Shown here: positions 33,282 through 42,837 of the stretch, in pieces
How the letters are laid out: the number at the start of each line of letters is the position of its first letter
Position numbering within the stretch: position 1 is the stretch's first letter
NCBI RefSeq assembly: GCF_000293885.2
Contig: NZ_CP010945.1
Coordinates: forward strand, 4,546,001 to 4,610,000
Reading direction: 5' to 3'
DNA length: 64,000 nucleotides
Origin: Pseudomonas fluorescens NCIMB 11764
GTDB taxonomy: Bacteria > Pseudomonadota > Gammaproteobacteria > Pseudomonadales > Pseudomonadaceae
Notes under the pieces: generated by a model
Told to the model about the DNA's origin: nothing
Databases searched by the model: none
Seen by the model: the letters and a program-made list of their open reading frames with translations, nothing else
Program-made: the position numbers and the translations under genes

Positions 33282-34678
33282 AAGCACCTCGCGAGACTGA
33301 CTTTGCCTATCAGGCGGTGTACCGATACTTGACCCACCTGATCAACGAGCCGGTCAGCGACACGAATGTTCGCTTGCCGTCGTTACGCCAGTTGGCGAAT
33401 CGACTGGGCGTGTCGATCTCGACTATCCAGTACGCTTATTCGCTGCTGGAAAAAGAAGGGCGTGTCTATTCGGTGGCCAAGTCCGGCTACTACGCGTTGC
33501 CGGTGTCCTCGATCAATATGCCGGGCAGTGGCAACGACCTCCTCGAAACCGTCTATGTCAGCGCCAGACGCCCGGGTATGCTGGTCTTCAGTGCCGATGA
33601 GCCGGCGCTGCTGCAGCCTCTCGACAGTCCGTTGTTGCTGCTGGAACGCGAACTGCTGCGCCAATACCCGCGTCTGCCACAACCACCTTCACAACCTTGC
33701 GGCGAGCTCGAACTGCGCACCGCTCTTGCGGCGCGTTACACCACGTCGCCAGTGCGTTGCTGGCATGCCGATGACGTTTATGTTGGCGCAGACTTGCGCG
33801 GAGTCCTGGAAATATTGATCGCTGTGCTGGGTCTCAAGGACGCCGCGGTGGTCGTCGAGTCGCCGTGTGACTGGACGATCCTGCGCTTGCTTCAGGCCGC
33901 GGATGTTCAAGTGATCGAATGGCCAGTGCAAGCCAATGGCAGCCTGGACGTCGAGCGACTCAAGGAACTGCTGGAAACCCGGCCGGTGCAGCTGGTGATG
34001 CTGTCGTCGGGGTTGAGTGCGCCGCGGGGCAGTCTGCCGCCCGACGACAATCGACTGGCCATTGCGCAGTTGCTGGAACAGCATGGCAGTTGGGTGCTGG
34101 AAAACGACTGTTACGGCGACCTCGAATTCGAGCCAGGCGGCTTGCGATTCCGCGACCTGCTCGACCCCGGCCGGCTGATCGTGTTCTCCACGTTCGAGAA
34201 AATCATCGGTTCGGAAGCGCCGTACGGCTATCTGCTGTCGCGACATTTCAGCGAGCAATTGCAGCGGCACTTCCTGCTGCGCTCATTTCGCCTGTCGCCG
34301 ATTCGCCAGAAAGCCATTGCCCGTTTGTACGGCAATGGCCGGATCGATCAGCACCTTCAGGTGCTGCGCAGGTTGCTCAAGGATCGCAAGGTGCACATGA
34401 CGCAGCTATTGCAGGAGCGTCTGGGCGACGCCCTGCATGTCGTCGATCCTCAGGGCGGGGCGACGATCTGGGCACGCTCACTGCGTCAGGTCGATATGCG
34501 TCGCGTGTTCCAGCGCTTGCTCAAGCATCATGTGGTGATTGCGCCGGGCGAACTCTTCAGTCTGCAGGGGCTGCATACGCAGCATTTGCGCTTGAGTCAT
34601 GCGTTCGGCGGAGATCATGACATCGGTGCTGCATTGAGCCTGCTGGGAGATGCCTTGCGACTGGAGTCGGTGGACTGA
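33263..34678 (+). CDS. MocR-type GntR/aminotransferase-like regulator
   Basis: A 471-residue MocR-family regulator. The N-terminal GntR winged helix covers residues 10-75 (RLPSLRQLANRLGVSISTIQ), followed by a linker and a fold-type I aminotransferase-like domain. Key points of that domain are present: SSGLSAPRGSLPP, the cofactor aspartate in ENDCYGDLEF and a lysine in FSTFEKIIGSEAPYGYL at the pyridoxal phosphate position, although the usual SFSK is changed to TFEK. MocR proteins respond to PLP-bound amino acids or amines. It overlaps the unknown 496-residue gene, which may be its co-regulator or target. Confidence 0.9.
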   Translation: MVSGTLKAPRETDFAYQAVYRYLTHLINEPVSDTNVRLPSLRQLANRLGVSISTIQYAYSLLEKEGRVYSVAKSGYYALPVSSINMPGSGNDLLETVYVSARRPGMLVFSADEPALLQPLDSPLLLLERELLRQYPRLPQPPSQPCGELELRTALAARYTTSPVRCWHADDVYVGADLRGVLEILIAVLGLKDAAVVVESPCDWTILRLLQAADVQVIEWPVQANGSLDVERLKELLETRPVQLVMLSSGLSAPRGSLPPDDNRLAIAQLLEQHGSWVLENDCYGDLEFEPGGLRFRDLLDPGRLIVFSTFEKIIGSEAPYGYLLSRHFSEQLQRHFLLRSFRLSPIRQKAIARLYGNGRIDQHLQVLRRLLKDRKVHMTQLLQERLGDALHVVDPQGGATIWARSLRQVDMRRVFQRLLKHHVVIAPGELFSLQGLHTQHLRLSHAFGGDHDIGAALSLLGDALRLESVD

Positions 34679-34788
34679 ACACGGCCGTAAACATCGTTTG
34701 TGCCCATGGATCGATCCCATCGCGTTGCGGTCAAACTGCCAGTAAACTGCTGTCCTATTCCTGAACCACTCTATTCCAGAGGTTTTGC

Positions 34789-36435
34789 ATGACACTCAGT
34801 CCTTTTGCGGGCAAACCGGCACCGGCAGAATCGTTGGTCGACATCCCGCGACTGGTCACGGCCTATTACACTGGCCAGCCCGATGCCGCCATCTCCACCC
34901 AACGCGTCGCCTTCGGCACGTCCGGGCACCGGGGCAGCTCGTTTGACCTGAGTTTCAATGAATGGCACGTCCTGGCAATCAGTCAGGCGATCTGCCTGTA
35001 CCGCGAAGCCCAGGGCATCGACGGGCCACTGTTCGTCGGCATCGATACCCACGCGCTGTCCACCCCGGCCGGCGCCAGCGCCCTCGAAGTATTGGCGGCC
35101 AATGGCGTGACCGTGATGATTGCCGAGGGTGACGAATACACCCCGACACCGGCGATTTCCCACGCGATCCTCTGCTACAACCGCGGCCGCACCTCGGGGC
35201 TCGCGGACGGCATCGTCATCACGCCGTCCCATAACCCGCCGCAAAGCGGTGGCTACAAATACAACCCTACCAACGGTGGCCCGGCCGACACCCACATCAC
35301 CAAATGGATCGAAGCCAAGGCCAACGAGCTGCTGGGCAACAAGCTCGCCGGTGTCAAACGCATCAGCTACGAACAGGCGCTGAAGGCCAGCACCACCCAT
35401 CGTCATGATTACCTCAACACCTATGTGGCCGACCTGATCAACGTGATCGACTTCGATGCCATTCGCGGTGCCAAGCTGCATCTGGGCGTTGATCCGCTGG
35501 GCGGAGCAGGGGTTCGCTACTGGTCGGCGATTGCCGAACATTACAAGCTGGACCTGGACGTGGTGAACAAGCAGGTCGATCCGACATTCCGTTTCATGAC
35601 GGTCGACTGGGATGGCCAGATCCGCATGGACCCGTCATCCAGCCACGCGATGCAAGGCCTGATCGGCTTGAAAGAACGCTTCGACGTGGCGTTCGCCTGC
35701 GATCCGGATCACGACCGCCACGGCATCGTGACCCCGTCGGGTGGTTTGCTGGCGCCGAACAGTTACCTGGCGGTATCGATCGACTACCTGTTCCAGAACC
35801 GTCCGCAATGGCGCGCTGATGCGGCCGTGGGCAAAACCGTGGTCAGCAGCGGTCTGATCGATCGCGTGGCCAAGCGTCTGGGCCGTCGCCTGTACGAAGT
35901 ACCGGTCGGTTTCAAATGGTTTGCGGACGGGCTGTTCGACGGCTCGCTGGGGTTTGGCGGAGAGGAAAGTGCCGGCGCGTCGTTCCTGCGCAAGGACGGC
36001 GGTGTCTGGAGTACAGACAAGGACGGTTTGATCCCGGCGCTGTTGGCGGCAGAAATGACCGCTCGTACCGGTCGTGACCCAAGCCAGGCTTATCGCGCGT
36101 TGACTGACGAACTGGGCGAACCGTTCTCGGTGCGAGTCGACGCCAAGGCCAATCCGGAGCAGAAAGCCCTGCTGAGCAAGTTGTCGCCGGAACAGGTCAC
36201 CTCGACCCAGTTGGCGGGCGAAGCGATCCAGAGCATCCTCAGTCATGCGCCGGGCAACGACCAGGCCATCGGCGGTCTGAAAGTCATGACCGAAAACGGG
36301 TGGTTCGCGGCGCGTCCATCGGGTACGGAGGACATCTACAAGATCTACGCCGAAAGTTTCGTCAGTGACGAACACCTGAAGCAGTTGGTGGCTGAAGCGC
36401 AAACATTGGTGGATGGCGCTATTTCCGCGAAGTGA
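34789..36435 (+). CDS. pgm: Phosphoglucomutase
   Basis: A 548-residue alpha-D-phosphohexomutase that interconverts glucose 1-phosphate and glucose 6-phosphate, feeding trehalose, glycogen-like and envelope sugar synthesis. The catalytic phosphoserine is Ser147 in [16 protein letters not shown]; the metal-binding loop is DPDHDRHG; the sugar loop is [10 protein letters not shown]; the phosphate-binding loop is [12 protein letters not shown]. The length matches E. coli Pgm. The ATG at 34789 has AGAGG upstream. It is a single gene ending before a strong terminator. Confidence 0.97.
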   Translation: MTLSPFAGKPAPAESLVDIPRLVTAYYTGQPDAAISTQRVAFGTSGHRGSSFDLSFNEWHVLAISQAICLYREAQGIDGPLFVGIDTHALSTPAGASALEVLAANGVTVMIAEGDEYTPTPAISHAILCYNRGRTSGLADGIVITPSHNPPQSGGYKYNPTNGGPADTHITKWIEAKANELLGNKLAGVKRISYEQALKASTTHRHDYLNTYVADLINVIDFDAIRGAKLHLGVDPLGGAGVRYWSAIAEHYKLDLDVVNKQVDPTFRFMTVDWDGQIRMDPSSSHAMQGLIGLKERFDVAFACDPDHDRHGIVTPSGGLLAPNSYLAVSIDYLFQNRPQWRADAAVGKTVVSSGLIDRVAKRLGRRLYEVPVGFKWFADGLFDGSLGFGGEESAGASFLRKDGGVWSTDKDGLIPALLAAEMTARTGRDPSQAYRALTDELGEPFSVRVDAKANPEQKALLSKLSPEQVTSTQLAGEAIQSILSHAPGNDQAIGGLKVMTENGWFAARPSGTEDIYKIYAESFVSDEHLKQLVAEAQTLVDGAISAK

Positions 36436-36445
36436 TCGAGTGCCC

Positions 36446-36475
36446 TGTGGTGGGGAAGCAAGCTTCCTGGCCACA
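36446..36475. repeat. Degenerate REP-like palindrome after pgm
   Basis: Imperfect 14-base arms (TGTGGTGGGGAAGC and GCTTCCTGGCCACA) around AA, with three mismatches. It is the same type as the perfect palindrome at 63233-63262 and looks like a decayed copy. It lies between the pgm stop and the terminator. Confidence 0.5.
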
Positions 36476-36484
36476 ATGGCTTAT

Positions 36485-36522
36485 AAAAAATGGGCGGCCA
36501 TTTCTGGTCGCCCATTTTTTTT
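36485..36522. terminator. Bidirectional terminator between pgm and pirin
   Basis: AAAAAATGGGCG (36485-36496) pairs with CGCCCATTTTTT (36509-36520), the stem being extendable by GCC/GGT. T-runs on both strands let it serve the convergent pgm and pirin genes. Confidence 0.88.
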
Positions 36523-36539
36523 GCCCTGCATTTACCCCA

Positions 36540-37235
36540 TCAAGCCAGGTCCACCAACACAATCTCACTGTCCTCAATGGCCGTTACCCGCAACACCTGC
36601 TCATCGGCCACTGCAACACCGTCTCGAGCTTGTGCGCGCAACCCATTGACTTCAATCACTCCCGTGGCTGGCACGAGGTAAGCACGACGGCCGCTGTCCA
36701 GCCGATACTCGGCAGACTCGCCAGCCTTCAGGTTCGCGGCCACCAGCCGCGCATCCGCACGAATCCGCAGGCTTTGGTCGTCGCCGCTCTTGCCGCTGGC
36801 CAGCGTCACGAAACCTTCGCGCTGGCCTTTCGGGAACGGCTTGGCGCCCCAAGACGGTGCCAGGCCGGTTTCGTTCGGGATGATCCAGATCTGGAAGATT
36901 CTGGTTTCGGTGGCTTCCAGGTTGTACTCGCTGTGTGCGATCCCGGTGCCGGCACTCATGACCTGAACGTCGCCCGCTTCGGTGCGGCCTTTGTTGCCGA
37001 GGTTGTCTTCGTGGGTAATCGCGCCTTCACGAACGTAAGTGATGATTTCCATGTCCCGGTGGGGGTGTTTCGGGAAGCCGGTGCCGGAGGCGATCACGTC
37101 ATCGTTCCACACTCGCAGGTTGCCCCAGTTCATACGTTTTGGGTCGTGGTACTCGGCGAACGAAAAGTGATGATGAGCATCCAGCCAGCCGTGGTGGGCG
37201 CCGCCCAGGGAGTTGAAAGGTCTGAGTTCGAGCAT
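36540..37235 (-). CDS. Pirin family protein (bicupin)
   Basis: A 231-residue pirin. The metal-binding motifs of the first cupin are visible: HPHRDMEIITYV, and GTGIAHSEYN further on. Pirins are iron-binding; some bacterial members act as quercetin dioxygenases, others as redox sensors, and the sequence alone does not decide. The ATG at 37235 has AGGAGA five bases upstream, stronger than the earlier in-frame codon at 37274. It is a single gene, convergent with pgm, with about 240 bases upstream before the divergent helicase gene. Confidence 0.94.
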   Translation of the reverse strand: MLELRPFNSLGGAHHGWLDAHHHFSFAEYHDPKRMNWGNLRVWNDDVIASGTGFPKHPHRDMEIITYVREGAITHEDNLGNKGRTEAGDVQVMSAGTGIAHSEYNLEATETRIFQIWIIPNETGLAPSWGAKPFPKGQREGFVTLASGKSGDDQSLRIRADARLVAANLKAGESAEYRLDSGRRAYLVPATGVIEVNGLRAQARDGVAVADEQVLRVTAIEDSEIVLVDLA

Positions 37236-37473
37236 GATCGTCTCCTGAAATGGGTTTTTGATGGCGAGCATCATCCATCAGGGACTGATCGATAAAAAGC
37301 GTAAAAAATACCTCGGTATCATCGAATAAATTGATGTGAAATAGCCTCGAAACATTCTCACCCAGCCTTCACTTCATCGCATAAGCCAATGACCTGTAAG
37401 CATTTCACTAGAACTCAACGGCAAATGCAGACACCATAGTCATCAACAGCCTCACACCCTGGAGTCAGCCCGC

Positions 37474-39945
37474 GTGCCGCAACACACCCCCGATCTTCCT
37501 CCTGAACTTCGTCCCTTGGCCGAGATGCCGCTGCTCAAGCGTCTTGCGGCCCGGTTCTTCGGCCATGGCCTGACCCGGCTGCGCGCGCAACACCGCGCGT
37601 CATGGTTGCATGGCCAGGCGGATGGCTTCCGCAGTGGCCACATCGCGGGGGTGGATTATGGCTATAAGGAAGGCAAGCTCGAAGGGTTGGAGGAAGGTCG
37701 ACAGGTGTTGCTGATCCGAGATTCGCGCTCGACCGAACACCGCCCACCCAGCGTCGACGACAACCTGTTCGATGATTGGCGCCTACCGCTGAGTGCTGAC
37801 TTGAAAAAGCGCATGAAGGCTGACGTCGCCCGGTTTCTGCCAGCCCATGCCCAGCCCAGCGCTGCACAGTGGAAGATGATTTTCAGCGACACGCCATCAA
37901 CATCGGTGATCGCCGGCGCGGGGGCGGGCAAGTCCACCACGCTGGTGCTGCGTATCTTGCTGCTGACTCACTACCTGGGTTTCGAACTCGACTCGATGAC
38001 CGTGGTGACGTTTACGCGTGAGTCGCGCAAGGACTTCATCAATAAGCTGATCGAGCTGTTTGCGCTCTGGGGCCGGGAACTGAGCTTCAAACAAGCACGG
38101 GATCTGGTGCGGACCTTCCATTCGCGAATCCTGCCGATGGTGCGCAGTCTGCCGGGCTTCGAACGGCTACAAGCCTTCGAAAACCTCAGCCACCGCTCTC
38201 AAAATAGCGATGAGGAGGCCGACAGCAATCCGTTCGACCTTCGCATCAATGACGCCCAGCGTCAGCAGCTCAACGCCTGTTATCACAACCTGCACACCCG
38301 CGATGAACGTTTTCGCAATCTGATCACGCCGTTATCCCGCCATGCCTTGCAGCTCAAGGAATTGGAGCGCGATCACCCGGACGTGCAAAAGCGCATGGCC
38401 GTGACCGAACTGGCCGCGAAGCGTGATGAAGAGTTGTGCGATTTCATCGAGGACTTGTGGTTCCGCGCCGGTGCCTGGCCGATCAAGGGCATCGAGCCCA
38501 ATCGTCAGTCGTTCGATATCAACGGCTCGACGTTTCACTGCCATGGCTACATTCCAAGCCTGGACGCCTGGGTGGTGCTGGGGTTCGATCCGCGGGAAAA
38601 CCCACAGGTCAGCCGCCCGAATGCCAAGCTCAGCGTTCGTGCAGAGTGGGCTGTAAAGCGAACACTGTTTCAAGCTTTCTGTCGTAAGCCTTTGATATGG
38701 CTGGATAGTTACGAATCTTCAAAACGTGTTTTAGCCTCGCTCGCAGGGGATGCCAGCGCCGGGCCGGGGTTCGATTACAAGGTCAAGGGCGAACTCGGTT
38801 CCGCGCCGTTGCTCGACTGTTTTGTCGCAGCGGCTGGATTTATCGAGAACCTGGGCCTGGATGTTCCGGGCGCGGTTGGCCAGATGAGTTTCGCCAAGGA
38901 CGACCCGGACCGTTTTTTCTTCGAAGCCTTGAGTCTTTACTGGCGTGCGCTGGAAGATCATCTGCTGGATCAAAAACCACCGGTGATGACCTACAACCGC
39001 ATGTTTGCCTTGTTCAGCGAGCACTCCCCGGAAAATCAGAAGCTGCTGAGTGACGAATTGCTGCGACCGCTGTCGCACCTGATGATCGACGAATTTCAGG
39101 ATGTATCGCCGCAGATCGTTTCCTGGATTCGTGCCAGTCTGGCGGAAATTCGCAGTCGTGGCCCGGCCATGCACGTCGGTCGCGGCGCCCAGCATTCGTC
39201 GCTGCTCTGCGTGGGTGATGACTGGCAGTCCATTTATGGATGGCGCGGCAGTTCACCCACGTACTTTATGGAGTTCAACAAGGAATTCCCGTCGCCGAGC
39301 ACCACCAAGGTCATGCTCAGTGACAATTATCGTAGCCATCAGCACATCATCGATGCCGCCGAACATATCGTGCGCGCCGCGCCCGCCATTGCCGGGAAAA
39401 AGGCCAGGGCCAGTGGCGAGGCCAGGTCGTTGCTTCCAGTGAATGTGCTGGATCGCGACGATAAGGGCATGGCCATGCGGCTGATGGAGCACTACAGAAA
39501 GGGTGACTCAATCTTGATGCTTTATCGAAAAAGTAGCGATAAGTCATTGATAGAAGAGCATATTCAGTCTGTAGTTAATGTAGATTCTAGCTTGCCGTAC
39601 GAGTCGCGTCGATTGAAGCAATTGACCTATCACAGCGCCAAGGGCCTTCAGGCCGATGCGGTGTTTCTGCTGGGAGATTGTCAGCACCTGACCAGTTCGC
39701 CTTACAAGAATCAGGTCTACCGCATGGCAGGTCTGGGCAAGGCTGGCGACAGAGAAGCTTACGATAACGCACAAAAAGACGAGATTCTGCGACTGGCCTA
39801 TGTCGGCATCACGCGTGCGGTGAGCCATTGCTACTGGTACGTCGATGGTCAGGACACTCCGGCGGCGAACATGCCGAAGGCTTCCGATAAGATCGGCAAG
39901 GGCAAACCATTCTTTGCCGATCACCGCGCGGGCAAGGCTGTTTAA
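37474..39945 (+). CDS. UvrD/Rep-type superfamily 1 helicase
   Basis: An 823-residue SF1A helicase. Motifs in order: Walker A GAGAGKST (about residue 150), VVTFTRES, Walker B MIDEFQDVSP, GDDWQSIYGWRGS, LSDNYRS, TYHSAKGLQAD and LAYVGITRA. The first 125 residues are a charged extension with no known domain. About 300 residues between motifs Ia and II (roughly 200-530) are unusually long and contain a PDDEXK-like-length segment without a clear nuclease motif. It may be related to helicase IV or to orphan Rep-like repair helicases. The GTG at 37474 has GGAG nine bases upstream. It stands alone and ends at a terminator. Confidence 0.9.
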   Translation: MPQHTPDLPPELRPLAEMPLLKRLAARFFGHGLTRLRAQHRASWLHGQADGFRSGHIAGVDYGYKEGKLEGLEEGRQVLLIRDSRSTEHRPPSVDDNLFDDWRLPLSADLKKRMKADVARFLPAHAQPSAAQWKMIFSDTPSTSVIAGAGAGKSTTLVLRILLLTHYLGFELDSMTVVTFTRESRKDFINKLIELFALWGRELSFKQARDLVRTFHSRILPMVRSLPGFERLQAFENLSHRSQNSDEEADSNPFDLRINDAQRQQLNACYHNLHTRDERFRNLITPLSRHALQLKELERDHPDVQKRMAVTELAAKRDEELCDFIEDLWFRAGAWPIKGIEPNRQSFDINGSTFHCHGYIPSLDAWVVLGFDPRENPQVSRPNAKLSVRAEWAVKRTLFQAFCRKPLIWLDSYESSKRVLASLAGDASAGPGFDYKVKGELGSAPLLDCFVAAAGFIENLGLDVPGAVGQMSFAKDDPDRFFFEALSLYWRALEDHLLDQKPPVMTYNRMFALFSEHSPENQKLLSDELLRPLSHLMIDEFQDVSPQIVSWIRASLAEIRSRGPAMHVGRGAQHSSLLCVGDDWQSIYGWRGSSPTYFMEFNKEFPSPSTTKVMLSDNYRSHQHIIDAAEHIVRAAPAIAGKKARASGEARSLLPVNVLDRDDKGMAMRLMEHYRKGDSILMLYRKSSDKSLIEEHIQSVVNVDSSLPYESRRLKQLTYHSAKGLQADAVFLLGDCQHLTSSPYKNQVYRMAGLGKAGDREAYDNAQKDEILRLAYVGITRAVSHCYWYVDGQDTPAANMPKASDKIGKGKPFFADHRAGKAV

Positions 39946-39956
39946 TCAGCGGACAA

Positions 39957-39986
39957 TAAAAAGCCCACCTGACGTGGGCTTTTTTA
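39957..39986 (+). terminator. Rho-independent terminator after the helicase gene
   Basis: AAGCCCAC (39961-39968) and GTGGGCTT (39974-39981) form a stem with a five-base loop, preceded by an A-run and followed by TTTT. It can also serve the minus-strand gene ending at 40002. Confidence 0.87.
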
Positions 39987-40001
39987 CGGCTGACTCAGCC
40001 T

Positions 40002-40337
40002 TCAGGCATAACTCCTGAGGGCCGCAGGTGGAATGAAAGACTCAAGTTCATCCTCCACCGCTTCGATTATGCGTTCCACATCCGCGGCATTCATGACTGT
40101 TGCGCAGGGTATACCAGCGATGGCGATCATGGTCTCGCCACTGGCGCGGTCAAACAGACGGGCGATCATGCTGCCCGGTGCATCCATGCTCGCCTCAAAA
40201 CCCATGGGATGAAAATGCCAGCGCATCAGCTGGCAGGCGTTTGGAAAGGTGACTTTACTGAACCCTTTATTCATATGTTGCCCGCCTTCTTCATCGAGCG
40301 CTTCCGTTAGCTCATGGTAGGAGGGAAGAGCCTTCAT
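40002..40337 (-). CDS. DUF1652-like small protein
   Basis: A 111-residue protein. The stretch LMRWHFHPMGFEASMDAPGS and the following beta-rich segment resemble DUF1652, a short family common in Pseudomonas without known function. The end is acidic and helical (ERIIEAVEDELES). No signal or membrane segment is seen. The start is uncertain: ATG 40337 is used, and an in-frame ATG at 40358 is also possible; neither has a strong ribosome binding site. The family link is from memory of the pattern. Confidence 0.72.
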   Translation of the reverse strand: MKALPSYHELTEALDEEGGQHMNKGFSKVTFPNACQLMRWHFHPMGFEASMDAPGSMIARLFDRASGETMIAIAGIPCATVMNAADVERIIEAVEDELESFIPPAALRSYA

Positions 40338-40536
40338 TGGCTCAACCGGTGACTGCATTTAAAAGTAGCATCCGGATGTGAAAATAATGTGGATTTTTCA
40401 GGCCGTTTAGCGATTGGTTCAGTTTTTTTTGATTCAGATCACAGCGCCACAATGATAGGCAAAAAGCCATTATCGAATCGACGTTGAAGCCGGGGCTGAA
40501 TTTCGGCAAGCTTGCTTTTTTCTCATCGAGACCTTT

Positions 40537-41352
40537 ATGCCCGCCGATGATGATGGTCCGCTGCAAACCCAGGCCACGAGCGAGACGGTCATGCGCTATC
40601 ACTTGCGCTGGAAACACCGGGACCTGGACGGGGTCATGGCGCTTTATCACCCGGATGTTCAGTACAACGACTTTTTCCAGAACCGTGTGATGGGTCTCGA
40701 CGAGTTGCGCGAGTATGTGCGCAGCAGCATGCCACGCGATCCCGATGAAGCGCTGGAGCACTCGGACCGCATTCGACTGGACGGCAACACGGCATTCATT
40801 CAGTACCGCATTACCCTGCGCGGTGGCGAAGGGTTGGTGTCCTTTCGTGCCAGTGAGGCGATTACCGTGCGCGACGGGCTGATCTGGCGGGTCAATGAGT
40901 ACGCCTCGCTGATGCATGAGCGCCCCGTCAGCAAAACCGCCAACAATCAGCGTCCGGCCGCCAGTCGGCTCGGGTTGTCGCCGCGTCAGCTGAGTTTCAT
41001 GGCGCAAGACCTGCAACAGTATTTCCAGCGTCAGCAGCCCTATCTGGACCCCGAGCTCGACCTGCAACGGGTGGCGAAGGAGTGCGGCTACAGTCGCAAT
41101 CAGATTTCCTATCTGCTGAATCAGGTGCTGGGCCAGAGTTTCTATCGCTACGTTAACCAGGCCCGGTTACAGCATCTGCTCGCCACACTGGACACCGCCA
41201 CGCCGCCGCTGCGGATCGATGAACTGGCGTTTGCCGCCGGCTTCAATTCGCTGTCGGCGTTCTATAGCTGTTTCCGTCAGCACACCGGCCTGTCGCCGAA
41301 GGCCTACGCTAAACAAATTTCTTTGCGTGCACGCGCGCAAGACAGCCTCTGA
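40537..41352 (+). CDS. AraC-family regulator with N-terminal SnoaL-like domain
   Basis: A 271-residue protein in two parts. Residues 15-125 look like a SnoaL/NTF2-type ligand pocket (MRYHLRWKHRDLDGVMALYHP, then a beta-rich part ending ITVRDGLIWRVNEY). Residues 150-265 are an AraC DNA-binding domain with two HTHs (LDLQRVAKECGYSRNQISYL and IDELAFAAGFNSLSAFYSCF), ending with GLSPKAYAK. NTF2-like sensors on AraC regulators are uncommon. It lies just before the polyamine oxidase gene on the same strand, which may be its target. The ATG at 40537 follows GAG with short spacing. Confidence 0.9.
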   Translation: MPADDDGPLQTQATSETVMRYHLRWKHRDLDGVMALYHPDVQYNDFFQNRVMGLDELREYVRSSMPRDPDEALEHSDRIRLDGNTAFIQYRITLRGGEGLVSFRASEAITVRDGLIWRVNEYASLMHERPVSKTANNQRPAASRLGLSPRQLSFMAQDLQQYFQRQQPYLDPELDLQRVAKECGYSRNQISYLLNQVLGQSFYRYVNQARLQHLLATLDTATPPLRIDELAFAAGFNSLSAFYSCFRQHTGLSPKAYAKQISLRARAQDSL

Positions 41353-41402
41353 GCCCACGCACTAGGATCAACGCCATCGAAACTTGAGTGGCGGAGTCTT
41401 GC

Positions 41403-42809
41403 ATGCCGGCGTGGCGCACTATCAGTTTGTGGATGGACCAGCTCGACGAGCCATTGTTGGCGCGTCCGGCGCTGGAACAGGATCTGGACGTCGACGTCGC
41501 CATCATTGGCGCGGGCTACACCGGCCTCTGGACCGCCTACTACCTCAAACGTCTGGCGCCAGGCCTGGACATCGCCATCATTGAAGCGCAGACCGCCGGT
41601 TTTGGTGCCTCGGGCCGCAACGGCGGCTGGCTGATGGGCAATATCCTTGGCGAAGACCGCTTGCTGGCCGATCTATCGGCCGAACAGCGCCGCGCCTCTT
41701 ATGATCTGCTGCACAGCATTCCGGATGAAGTGGAGATTGTCCTCGAACGTGAAGGCATCGACTGCGATTTTCGCAAAGGCGGGGCGCTGTATTGCGCCGC
41801 GCGCTATCCGGAACAGCAAGCCAGCCTGCGGCACTATCTCGACAAGCTCTACCAACAAGGCCTGAGCGAAAGTGATTACCGCTGGCTCAGCCCGGAGCAG
41901 TTGGCGCAGCAAATCAGAATTGCCAAGCCATATGGCGGCATCTATGCACCGCACGTCGCAACCCTTCACCCGGCAAAACTGGTACGAGGACTGGCTCGGA
42001 CGGTGGAGCGCATGGGCGTCAGGATTTACGAAAACAGCCCGGTCACCCATTGGCAATCGGGCAGCCTGCGCACGGCAAAAGCGACCGTGCGCAGTCGCTG
42101 GATCGTTCCGGCGGTAGAAGGTTACGCGGCTACCTTGCCACCGCTGGGCCGTTACCAGTTGCCGGTGCAAAGCTTGATTGTGGCAACTGAGCCGCTGTCC
42201 GCTGCCACCTGGGACGAAATCGGCCTGAGTCGCGGCCAGGCGTTTGGCGAAAGCAGCCGCCAGGTCACTTACGGTCAGCGTACGGCGGATAACCGTCTGG
42301 TGTTCGGTGCGAGGGGCGGCTATCAGTTTGCCGGCAAACTGCGTCATGACTTCGACCTGACTACCAGCGAAGTAGAACTGCGCCGTTACCTGTTCGGCGA
42401 GCTATTCCCGCAACTCAAGCACGTACGCATCACTCACGGCTGGGGCGGCAACCTGGGCATGTCCCGGCGGTTCAAGCCCCACATGTTGTGCGATCAAGCG
42501 AGCGGCATTGCGATTTCTGGCGGTTATGGCGGGGAGGGCGTCGGCGCCAGCAACCTGGGCGGGCGAACCCTGGCCGATCTGATCCTGCAGCGCGATACCG
42601 ACCTGGTCCATCAGCCGTGGGTCATCCCTCAAGGCGGTCTCGATGCGCTCAAAGCCTGGGAACCGGAACCCTGCCGCTGGCTCGGCTACAACGCGATCAT
42701 CCGCAGCTTCGTCCATGAAGACCAGACCCTGGCCAACCCGGCTACCGCGCCCTGGCGGCGCAAACTGGCCAGTGGGGTTGCCGGGTTCATGGAAGGTTTC
42801 ATGCAGTAA
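41403..42809 (+). CDS. FAD-dependent amine oxidoreductase (PuuB/OrdL-like)
   Basis: A 468-residue DAO-family flavoenzyme. The FAD dinucleotide-binding motif is IIGAGYTGLWTAYYL near residue 34, then ASGRNGGW, and the C-terminal GYGGEGVGASNLGG closes the FAD site. Members such as gamma-glutamylputrescine oxidase act on polyamine derivatives; the downstream cupin and PotF-like binding protein support a polyamine or amino acid amine role. The ATG at 41403 has GCGGAG six bases upstream, so the earlier GTG at 41388 is not the start. Confidence 0.93.
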   Translation: MPAWRTISLWMDQLDEPLLARPALEQDLDVDVAIIGAGYTGLWTAYYLKRLAPGLDIAIIEAQTAGFGASGRNGGWLMGNILGEDRLLADLSAEQRRASYDLLHSIPDEVEIVLEREGIDCDFRKGGALYCAARYPEQQASLRHYLDKLYQQGLSESDYRWLSPEQLAQQIRIAKPYGGIYAPHVATLHPAKLVRGLARTVERMGVRIYENSPVTHWQSGSLRTAKATVRSRWIVPAVEGYAATLPPLGRYQLPVQSLIVATEPLSAATWDEIGLSRGQAFGESSRQVTYGQRTADNRLVFGARGGYQFAGKLRHDFDLTTSEVELRRYLFGELFPQLKHVRITHGWGGNLGMSRRFKPHMLCDQASGIAISGGYGGEGVGASNLGGRTLADLILQRDTDLVHQPWVIPQGGLDALKAWEPEPCRWLGYNAIIRSFVHEDQTLANPATAPWRRKLASGVAGFMEGFMQ

Positions 42810-42837
42810 AGCGCTCTCTACATCGAAAGGTATTCCC

